Positions 1 to 5,732 of a stretch of 7,930 nt of DNA are shown here, one piece after another (positions within the stretch are counted from its first letter, which is position 1; each line of letters begins with the position of its first letter). Origin of the DNA: Chlorobiota bacterium. GTDB lineage: Bacteria; Bacteroidota; Ignavibacteria; Ignavibacteriales; Ignavibacteriaceae. The notes below the pieces were generated by a model that saw only the letters and a program-made list of their open reading frames with translations, was not told the origin of the DNA and searched no databases. A program made the translations under genes and the position numbers. Location of the stretch: positions 1-7,930 of the forward strand of contig RHKR01000227.1 in NCBI GenBank assembly GCA_008363265.1. The letters are read 5' to 3'.

Positions 1-282
1 GCTATGACTACTGACGACGGCACACCCTTCCTCTTCGCGGAAGTGGCTGATCTCGGCAAAATATTCCTCTTCTTTAACGAAGCGGAAATCTGCAATATAA
101 ACGCCTTATATCCTGCCAACGATGATGTTACTCAGGCAATTTTTGGGATGCTCTCAGAGAGTGCGCAACAGACCGGCGAGAACTCGTGGACTATGACCAG
201 TGAGGATGGCGTGGTTGAAAATATCTCATGGGAAACCGATAATGACGGACAGCAATATTTCCTTATACTGCTCGGCGAATAG
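1..282 (+). CDS. C-terminal fragment of an unrecognised, strongly acidic protein (5' end outside window)
   Basis: The frame is open from the first base. An ATG occurs at position 4, but the codon before it (GCT) is also in frame and no ribosome-binding site can be seen, so I treat this as the 3' end of a longer gene; a complete 92-residue protein starting at 4 cannot be excluded. The visible part has about 17 Asp/Glu residues against a single Lys and no Arg or His, so its pI would be very low. Alternating hydrophobic stretches such as KIFLFFNEAEIC and the final YFLILLGE look like beta strands of a small soluble domain. I see no signal peptide, membrane segment or catalytic motif. It is the only + strand gene here. 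It converges on the antiporter gene, and a strong terminator follows 19 bases after its TAG stop. I cannot assign a function. Confidence 0.6.
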   Translation, partial: AMTTDDGTPFLFAEVADLGKIFLFFNEAEICNINALYPANDDVTQAIFGMLSESAQQTGENSWTMTSEDGVVENISWETDNDGQQYFLILLGE

Positions 283-301
283 TTAGCAACATTTAGATTG
301 G

Positions 302-338
302 AAAAGAGCTGTCATCCGGAAAGGTGACAGCTTTTTTT
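302..338 (+). terminator. Rho-independent terminator between convergent genes, probably bidirectional
   Basis: A perfect 8-bp inverted repeat (AGCTGTCA at 307-314 with TGACAGCT at 325-332) encloses a 10-nt loop and is followed by seven T residues (332-338). The A-run before the stem (302-305) can pair with part of the T-run and lengthen the helix. It lies just after the + strand gene ending at 282. On the - strand the hairpin begins within a few bases of the antiporter stop codon (337-339) and is followed by only four T residues, so it should work best for the + strand gene and less well for the other. Confidence 0.88.
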
Positions 339-2007
339 ATGTCCTTTCAGTGAAATGGGCGGCGATGGAAACTTTATCGGTGGTTTCCACCAGACTCTTA
401 ATTGCATCCTCTTCACTGAATGCCCCAACGATCCCCGCAAGAAGATTGAGGTGGAGTTCCGGTTTATCCTTCGGTGAGATTAAAAGCACTGTAAGATAGA
501 CGGGTTCAGTGATTTCATCACTGTATCTGTAACCCTTCCGGTTAACGGAGATAGCGATCCACGGCCGTTTTACGTCCAGCTTGGCGTGGGGCAGGGCAAG
601 TCCCGGTATGATCACGGGTGCGAACGCGGCTTCACGTGACATTACTTCATCGAACATCCGGTTCGGGCTGATCCCGGCCTGCGAAGCGACAGTTCCTGTG
701 AGCTCTTGGATCACCGCGGTTTTCTCATTGCGAGTGGTGAAAAGTATCAACTTCGGATCGATGATCTGTGTGAGTGTCTCAAACTTCTTCATTTTCGCAA
801 GGAAAATGCTCATCATTGGGGCACTTACAAGCGATGTAACAAGAGCCATAACGACGAGAGCCACAAACACTTCCTCATTGATGATCCCCGCCTGCAGTGC
901 GAGCAATCCCAGTATGATCTCCATTGCCCCCCGGGAGTTCATTCCAAAACCGATGGTCATCGCCTCAGGATTACTCATCCCTCCAAGTTTGGCCCCCAGG
1001 CCACTGCCTGTCACCTTTCCGAAAATGGCAAGTACCAGCACGATCGAAACCAGCAATGGATTGAAATTGGCAACAAAGTCTACCTTCAACCCAATTGAAA
1101 TGAAGAAAAGAGGCGCAAATATATTAGTGACGAATTGATGGATTATCTCTCTGGTTTCTTCTTTCAGGTGGCTGCTGTCCCCAACCACAACACCGATCAT
1201 GAACGCGCCGAAGATCGCGTGGATACCCGCTGCCTCGGTGATGGCTGCTGCCGTTAGTCCAGCGATAAAAATGAAACTCAGAATGCTGCCGGGGTAAGAG
1301 TAGTTCCTCTGGATACGGGGGACCAGACGGTCGATAACAGGTTTTCCTATAAAAAACAGCACCGCGAGAAAAAGGAATATCCCGCCGATCTGCGTCAGAT
1401 AATTTGCGCTCCCGCCACTGCTGATCATTCCTATAATGATCGAGAAAAATATCCAACCGAAAAGGTCGTTGACAATCGCGGAAGCGATGATAATTACTCC
1501 TATCTCCGACTTGAGGAGGTTCATGTCCATCAGGGTACGGGCGATCACCGGGAGGGCGGAGATAGATAATGCTGTCCCCATGAAGAGAGCAAAGATCAGG
1601 TTGTCGCCGTCATTCGCCCCGAAGGAATTTGAGAAAAAGTAAAATGGTATAAAACCGGCAACGAAAGGAATTACCATTCCCAGTGTACTCGTATAAAAAG
1701 CGGTCTTGCCCTGTTTGGCTATTAAAGCCAGATTAACCTCGAGCCCTGAGACGATAAGAAGCATGATCACCGCTAGCTGGACGATTCCGTTAAGGACCAG
1801 AGACACATTCCCCGACTGAGGAAAAAGAGTGCCTTGCAGTTCCGGCCATATATTACCGAAGACAGTAGGACCGAGCAGTATTCCCGCGATGATCTCACCG
1901 ATTATCGCCGGTTGTTTCAGCTTGCTGAATACTTCACCCAGAAAACGGGCAAAGAACAGCATGATGCTGATTGCAACGAGGAATATTACGATCTCGTTAT
2001 GGCTCAT
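337..2007 (-). CDS. Cation:proton antiporter (CPA/Kef-type) with C-terminal PTS EIIA domain
   Basis: This 556-residue inner-membrane protein has two parts. Residues about 5-405 contain roughly a dozen hydrophobic segments typical of the Na+/H+ exchanger fold. They include the conserved ALPVIARTL stretch (151-159) and an Asn180-Asp181 pair in AIVNDLFGW, at the place where this superfamily has its ion-binding carboxylate. Residues about 412-553 resemble an EIIA domain of the fructose/nitrogen (PtsN) type, with GLALPHAK at 469-476 placing the phosphorylatable histidine at His474. The protein should exchange a monovalent cation for protons; whether the cation is Na+ or K+ cannot be read from the sequence. 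By analogy with PtsN, which controls potassium transport, phosphorylation of His474 might regulate transport (inference). The ATG start overlaps the stop of the upstream USP gene by 4 nt (ATGA), implying translational coupling. The frame is intact, and the family call is firm. Confidence 0.92.
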   Translation of the reverse strand: MSHNEIVIFLVAISIMLFFARFLGEVFSKLKQPAIIGEIIAGILLGPTVFGNIWPELQGTLFPQSGNVSLVLNGIVQLAVIMLLIVSGLEVNLALIAKQGKTAFYTSTLGMVIPFVAGFIPFYFFSNSFGANDGDNLIFALFMGTALSISALPVIARTLMDMNLLKSEIGVIIIASAIVNDLFGWIFFSIIIGMISSGGSANYLTQIGGIFLFLAVLFFIGKPVIDRLVPRIQRNYSYPGSILSFIFIAGLTAAAITEAAGIHAIFGAFMIGVVVGDSSHLKEETREIIHQFVTNIFAPLFFISIGLKVDFVANFNPLLVSIVLVLAIFGKVTGSGLGAKLGGMSNPEAMTIGFGMNSRGAMEIILGLLALQAGIINEEVFVALVVMALVTSLVSAPMMSIFLAKMKKFETLTQIIDPKLILFTTRNEKTAVIQELTGTVASQAGISPNRMFDEVMSREAAFAPVIIPGLALPHAKLDVKRPWIAISVNRKGYRYSDEITEPVYLTVLLISPKDKPELHLNLLAGIVGAFSEEDAIKSLVETTDKVSIAAHFTERT

Positions 2008-2840
2008 TTATACAGAAGTGTGTTGGTTGGAATTCTCTCGAAAAGAAACTCGAGATCATGTGCAAATATCCTGTCGATGAAACTGAGCTTCCGCTCCCCC
2101 ATCGTGACAACAAGCAGATCAGCGTTCGATTCACTTGCAAAATTCAGGCATTCCCACCCCTCAACGCCGTAAAGCACTTCATTCTGAAATTCATCCTCAT
2201 GCAGGCCGAGCTCGAGACCGTAGAACTTTATCTTCTGTTTTTCAAGACTGATCAATTCTTTCCTCATGCTGCCCGTCTCGTTGGTTGAACCGGAATCGAA
2301 AACCACACTGGGGAGACCGGGAACGTTGATCTCTTTAATAAATGTAAAGTTCGTGGGATGATCATGCCGTGCTATCTCGATGGCAACACGCGCAGCCTCT
2401 TCACCTTTGCCGTCGTAACAGACCGATACAACAATGTTGTTGAACCCGAATCTCTCACTTTCGGGCTTGGTAAAGATCAGAATAGGACAGTGGCAGTTCC
2501 GCATTATGTTTCGCGCCACTGATCCCATTATATTCTTAAGCCCTTTTTCCTTCTCAAGCGCTCCTATCATCAGGAGATCAAGCCCGAGTTCTTTGCTCTT
2601 CCTTACGATGGCTTTTGCAGGCTCACCCTCGAGCCACACCACTTCAACCTCTCCCGGAAAAACATTCTCTTCGATCAGGTGGGCAAGCCTCTGCTGCGTT
2701 GCCTCGTCTTTATCGCCAACGTGAAGCAGATAAAGTCTAAACCCGAACATGGCCTGAAGGCGCGCAGCTTCACTGAGAAGCATTTTGCCTGTTGGAGAAA
2801 AAGTGACCGCCAAACCGGCTTTTCTGAAAGATGAGTACAT
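2004..2840 (-). CDS. Tandem-domain universal stress protein (UspA family)
   Basis: This 278-residue cytoplasmic protein is made of two UspA-like Rossmann domains, residues about 8-124 and 133-278. Domain 1 retains DLLMIGALEKEKG and then MGSVARNIM. This matches the ATP-binding pattern G-2x-G-9x-G-S/T except that Glu96 replaces the second glycine (Gly93, Glu96, Gly106, Ser107). Domain 2 has DLLVVTMGERK followed by HDLEF, where Lys251 and His261 replace two glycines, so it probably does not bind ATP in the standard way. Single-domain Usps are about 140 residues, so this length fits a tandem form. The ATG at 2840 is the first usable start; the frame is open further upstream to about 2937 but contains no ATG, GTG or TTG codon. 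No clear Shine-Dalgarno lies at normal spacing. The gene overlaps the antiporter by 4 nt, and Usp domains are often linked or fused to such antiporters, so it probably acts as a nucleotide or stress sensor for the transporter (inference). Confidence 0.92.
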   Translation of the reverse strand: MYSSFRKAGLAVTFSPTGKMLLSEAARLQAMFGFRLYLLHVGDKDEATQQRLAHLIEENVFPGEVEVVWLEGEPAKAIVRKSKELGLDLLMIGALEKEKGLKNIMGSVARNIMRNCHCPILIFTKPESERFGFNNIVVSVCYDGKGEEAARVAIEIARHDHPTNFTFIKEINVPGLPSVVFDSGSTNETGSMRKELISLEKQKIKFYGLELGLHEDEFQNEVLYGVEGWECLNFASESNADLLVVTMGERKLSFIDRIFAHDLEFLFERIPTNTLLYK

Positions 2841-2886
2841 GTAAATATCCGTTATTGATCCCTCTAAATTAAGAAATAGAAGTGAT

Positions 2887-2911
2887 TCCCGGAAATGAAT
2901 TCGAACCGGGA
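2887..2911. other. Small hairpin in the udg–usp intergenic gap
   Basis: The 110-base gap at 2841-2950 separates the housekeeping operon from the USP/antiporter unit. It contains a 6-bp perfect inverted repeat, TCCCGG at 2887-2892 and CCGGGA at 2906-2911, around a 13-nt loop. No T-run follows on either strand, so it is a weak terminator at best; it could be a structured leader or an operator. I found no convincing -10/-35 pair in the gap, although the spacing suggests the usp promoter lies here. Confidence 0.35.
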
Positions 2912-2950
2912 TAACAAAGGAATGGATATTGGATCAGGATGCTTGTAAGA

Positions 2951-3724
2951 TCAGGAAGGGAATTTGTCGTCGTAAAGTTTTCTGAAGGCCTGCACATCCT
3001 CCCAGGTGTCCCTCTTCCAGCCGGGATTTCTGAGAAGTGCCGCCGGATGAAATGTGACCATCATTTGGGCACCATAAATGTCGAACACCTTCTTGCGGAA
3101 ACTCCCAAGTGTCCCTTTCCTTTCGAGAAGAGCCTGAACAGCCGTGCTCCCCAGACAAAGGATAAATGAAGGTTTGATAATTTCGATCTGCCTGACCAGA
3201 TATGGCCGGCATTCGTGTATCTCGGAATCGTACGGAGTACGGTTTGCAGGGGGTCTGCATTTAACAATATTCGCAATAAAAACTTCATCGCGGCTGAATT
3301 TGATCGCTTTCAGAATATCGGTAAGAAGCTGTCCGGCGCGACCCACGAACGGTTTTCCCTGCAGGTCCTCATCAGCTCCCGGACCTTCACCGATCACCAT
3401 CACCCTGGCATTGGGATTACCTTCACCAAAAACAAAATTCTTTCTGGTAGAACCGAGTGAGCACTTCATGCAGTTGCAAATATTCTTCCGCAGATCATCA
3501 ATGGTGGCTGAAGCCGCTACGATTTCAGGTGTGGGATAGTGCGGACCGGTTAGTTTTGGCTGCGTGGCAGGTTTAGCAGGTTGCACCGGGGGTGAAAAAA
3601 TCTTTTCAGGCGCGGGATGTTCCTTTTTCTCAAATTTAGGAACATGCAGCCCGGTATAGAGATCATCACCGAATTGCTCCTTCTGAAGCTTCAACGACTT
3701 GATGATTTCAGCTTTAAGGTTCAT
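2951..3724 (-). CDS. Family 4 (thermophile-type, Fe-S) uracil-DNA glycosylase
   Basis: This 257-residue enzyme should remove uracil from DNA, the first step of base-excision repair of deaminated cytosine. Motif 1 is GEGPGADED (112-120), a variant of the family GEAPGxxED with Gly for Ala. Motif 2 is HPAALLRNP (226-234). Four cysteines, C85, C88, C156 and C172, have the CxxC…C-16-C spacing expected of the family 4 [4Fe-4S] cluster; C83 and C190 are extra. The GKPFVGRAGQLL segment (123-134) is also characteristic. The catalytic core begins near residue 75. It is preceded by a family-atypical extension with a short helix (about residues 3-20) and a Pro-rich linker (about 37-66), making the protein longer than the usual 190-220 residues. 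The start ATG overlaps the coaBC stop (ATGA, 4 nt), so it is the last gene of the yicC operon. Its TGA stop is followed by the gap before usp. Confidence 0.93.
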   Translation of the reverse strand: MNLKAEIIKSLKLQKEQFGDDLYTGLHVPKFEKKEHPAPEKIFSPPVQPAKPATQPKLTGPHYPTPEIVAASATIDDLRKNICNCMKCSLGSTRKNFVFGEGNPNARVMVIGEGPGADEDLQGKPFVGRAGQLLTDILKAIKFSRDEVFIANIVKCRPPANRTPYDSEIHECRPYLVRQIEIIKPSFILCLGSTAVQALLERKGTLGSFRKKVFDIYGAQMMVTFHPAALLRNPGWKRDTWEDVQAFRKLYDDKFPS

Positions 3725-4938
3725 CCGCCGCCGCTGATCGAGTCGAGGATAATGTGGGCGATCTCTTTCTTGCTTCTCAGCGAATGTTTGACCGTAGTAC
3801 CGTCTTTGCTGATAAGCGTTACTGAATTGGTTTCGTGTTCAAAACCGCTGCCCGGTTCCCTGAGTGAGTTCAGCACGATGGCATCGAGACCCTTCCGCTC
3901 CATTTTCATCTTTGCATTCTGAAGTTCGTTATCGGTCTCGAGAGCGAATCCGATAACGTGACCGGCTCTGCCTTTCACCGCAAGAAGTATGTCCTCAGTG
4001 TTTTTCAACTCTATTGCAGAGAGGCCTGTCGATTCTTTTTTGATCTTCGTTTCTGATACCGTAGCGGGAGTGTAATCGGCTACTGCGGCAGACATGACAA
4101 GTGTGGTCTCACTGTCGATATTTTCCTTAACAGCGAATGCCATATCCGCGGCACTTCTCGTTTTTATCCTCTTGATCTCGGGATAGATATATTCAGACGA
4201 AGGTCCCGATATCAGAGTAACATCCGCGCCGCGAAGAAATGCTGCCTTGGCAATCTCAAATCCCATTTTACCCGATGAACGGTTGCCGATGTATCTAACG
4301 GGATCGATATCCTCGTAAGTCGGACCGGCGGTAACTGTTATTTTCTTTCCCTTCAGGTCGGTTCCCCTGCCTGATAGAACGGTAAATACCGAATCAATTA
4401 TCTTGGGTATCTCAGGGAATCTCCCCATCCCAATAAGACCGCTTGCAAGTTCGCCATACTCGGCCTCAACAACATAGACCCCCCTTTTCCGCATTGAGGC
4501 GATATGCTCCTGTGTTATTTCATAAGCATACATGTCATGGTCTGCAGCCGGGCAGATTATCACAGGTGATCTTCTCGCCGTTATCAGGGTGGTAAGGGCG
4601 TTGTCGGCAAATCCCATAGAAATCTTGGCAAGTGTGTTCACTGAGCATGGAGCTATTAGCATCAGGTCGGCCCAGATGCCATACTCGATATGCCACGGAT
4701 CCACTTCGACATTTCCTGAAAGGTCATCGGGAAATATCTTCTGGATCACACGGTTCTTCGAAAGAGTTGAGAGTGTAAGGGGAGAAACAAAAGCCAACGC
4801 CGAAGGAGTAAGAACCACTCTGACTTCGGCGCCAAATTTTATCAGTTCGCGGACGAGATTGCAGGCTTTATAGGCCGCTATACACCCGGTAACTCCAAGA
4901 ATTATCTTTTTACCTTCGAGCAGCCGGGGTACTTCCAT
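3721..4938 (-). CDS. coaBC: Bifunctional phosphopantothenoylcysteine decarboxylase / phosphopantothenate–cysteine ligase
   Basis: CoaBC (Dfp) joins cysteine to 4'-phosphopantothenate and then decarboxylates the product in an FMN-dependent step, giving 4'-phosphopantetheine for coenzyme A. From the ATG at 4938 it has 405 residues, the usual length. The CoaC flavoprotein half (about 9-185) starts with KKIILGVTGCIAAYKA, has the catalytic histidine at His83 in WHIEYGIWADLMLIAP, and has PAADHDMY (130-137) where E. coli has PxMNxxMW. The substrate flap reads LASGLIGMGRFPE, with Ser where E. coli has Cys. The CoaB half (about 198-405) shows TVTAGPTYEDIDPVRYI, NRSSGKMG (219-226), SAAVADYTP and a KIKK lysine cluster (298-301). 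The frame stays open upstream of 4938 into rpoZ, giving an apparent 494-residue product. I reject that extension because the first 89 residues are half omega and half nonsense. The start lies 1 nt after the rpoZ TAA. Confidence 0.95.
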   Translation of the reverse strand: MEVPRLLEGKKIILGVTGCIAAYKACNLVRELIKFGAEVRVVLTPSALAFVSPLTLSTLSKNRVIQKIFPDDLSGNVEVDPWHIEYGIWADLMLIAPCSVNTLAKISMGFADNALTTLITARRSPVIICPAADHDMYAYEITQEHIASMRKRGVYVVEAEYGELASGLIGMGRFPEIPKIIDSVFTVLSGRGTDLKGKKITVTAGPTYEDIDPVRYIGNRSSGKMGFEIAKAAFLRGADVTLISGPSSEYIYPEIKRIKTRSAADMAFAVKENIDSETTLVMSAAVADYTPATVSETKIKKESTGLSAIELKNTEDILLAVKGRAGHVIGFALETDNELQNAKMKMERKGLDAIVLNSLREPGSGFEHETNSVTLISKDGTTVKHSLRSKKEIAHIILDSISGGG

Positions 4939-4939
4939 C

Positions 4940-5145
4940 TTATTTATCTTTATCCCGGTATTCCGCGTGTATCTTACCTTCGAGCAACTGATTGAGGGCC
5001 TGGATGTGGGGCTTGTTCCTCTTTTCGAACTCGAGTGAAATGCGTCGTTGATTATACGTGAACGCCTCGCCGCAATTATGATGGCTTCGTAAACATTGGC
5101 TGCATTTTTATCGATCTCTCTGAGATCAACAGGGGTTATTCCCAT
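4940..5145 (-). CDS. rpoZ: RNA polymerase omega subunit, interrupted by a single-base frameshift
   Basis: Omega is a small subunit that helps beta' fold and assemble into RNA polymerase. From ATG 5143-5145, preceded by a good Shine-Dalgarno (GGAGGA, 8 nt upstream), the frame reads MGITPVDLREIDKNAANVYE and then AIIIAARRSRIIND, the conserved N-terminal omega helices. After GAC at 5044-5046 this frame becomes non-omega-like, while the neighbouring frame carries on as RISLEFEKRNKPH, IQALNQLLEGKI and AEYRDKDK, ending at TAA 4940-4942. The LNQLLEGKI stretch matches the conserved end of omega. Joining the two gives 68 residues. Restoring one base (for example C, making GAC CGC) at 5043/5044 repairs the gene. 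The ATG overlaps the gmk stop by 1 nt (TAATG), and the TAA is 1 nt before coaBC. The 206-base span is not a multiple of three. I favour a sequencing or assembly error over a real mutation, because omega is widely kept and both halves look conserved. Confidence 0.87.
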
Positions 5146-5732
5146 TATTGGTTTCCTCCAACTTTTTTGGGTTTTTCTAATAACTCTAAAACTTCTTCCA
5201 CACATTTGTCAAGATCGTTGTTCACCACACAGTGGTCGAACTTCTCCTTGAATGAAAATTCCATTTCAGCCCTCGAAATTCTTCTTTGAAGCTCTTCGGG
5301 CCCCTCGGTGTTCCTCCCGGTAAGACGGGCAACGAGTTCATCAAAACTTGGTGGCAACAGAAAGATCAGGATCGCCTCCGGAAACTGCGACTTAACGTTC
5401 AGTGCTCCCTTCACATCGATCTCAAGGATCACATCCTCTCCCTTCATAACGGTATCCACAAGTTCACTCTTCAGTGTACCGTAAAGGTTGCCGAAAACTT
5501 CTTCCCACTCAACAAATTCACCGGCTTCCACTTTTTGTCTGAATTCAGACTCTGATATGAAATAGTAATCTTTGCCGTGAACCTCGATCCCCCGCGGTCT
5601 TCTGGTCGCGGCCGAGATTGAGAATCTGATGGCGGGTCTTAATTCTTTTATTCTCTTTATGATCGTCGTCTTCCCGGTCCCGCTCGGTGCCGAGATCACA
5701 TAAATTCTTCCCTTTTCCGGACCGTTACTCAA
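5145..5732 (-). CDS. gmk: Guanylate kinase
   Basis: This enzyme phosphorylates GMP to GDP with ATP, in the cytoplasm, for GTP and dGTP supply. From a TTG start at 5730-5732 it has 195 residues. The P-loop is APSGTGKTT (15-23), and the GMP-binding part shows SISAATRRPRGIEVHGKDYYF followed by GEFVEWEEVFGNLYGT, both typical of the family. EIDVKGA (104-110) corresponds to the conserved DVQGA-like Asp motif, and RLTGRNTEGPEELQRRI forms the lid region. An upstream ATG at 5766-5768 would add 12 residues (Arg/Gly/Ser-rich, encoded over the yicC end), lacks a Shine-Dalgarno and is not family-like. The TTG has AGG 9 nt upstream and leaves a normal short N-terminus before the P-loop. With the TTG start, gmk overlaps yicC by 8 nt; its own stop overlaps rpoZ by 1 nt. 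Function is certain, the start less so. Confidence 0.95.
   Translation of the reverse strand: MSNGPEKGRIYVISAPSGTGKTTIIKRIKELRPAIRFSISAATRRPRGIEVHGKDYYFISESEFRQKVEAGEFVEWEEVFGNLYGTLKSELVDTVMKGEDVILEIDVKGALNVKSQFPEAILIFLLPPSFDELVARLTGRNTEGPEELQRRISRAEMEFSFKEKFDHCVVNNDLDKCVEEVLELLEKPKKVGGNQ

Noticed and set aside
581..1138. A 185-codon + strand open frame inside the antiporter gene
   Set aside because: It is antisense to strongly supported antiporter coding sequence and shows no recognisable domain, hydrophobic pattern or start signal; it is a by-product of codon bias on the other strand.
1124..1456. A 110-codon - strand frame within the antiporter gene
   Set aside because: It is an alternative frame of the same strand, fully within membrane-segment coding sequence, with an Arg/His/Gly-rich composition unlike a real protein.
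3144..3539. A 131-codon + strand open frame opposite the uracil-DNA glycosylase
   Set aside because: It lies wholly antisense to a gene with clear catalytic motifs and has no ribosome-binding site or family resemblance.
5035..5050. Programmed -1 ribosomal frameshifting in rpoZ
   Set aside because: The site (ATC AAC GAC GCA) has no slippery heptamer of the X-XXY-YYZ type and no obvious downstream pseudoknot. A lost C from a CC pair explains the data more simply.
3721..5205. A continuous 494-residue open frame that could be read as an omega–CoaBC fusion protein
   Set aside because: Residues before the CoaBC Met at 4938 are partly gmk-overlap noise, partly the N-terminal half of omega, and partly a low-quality stretch rich in Ser, Thr and Arg. 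The proper omega C-terminus lies in the adjacent frame with its own stop, directly before coaBC.
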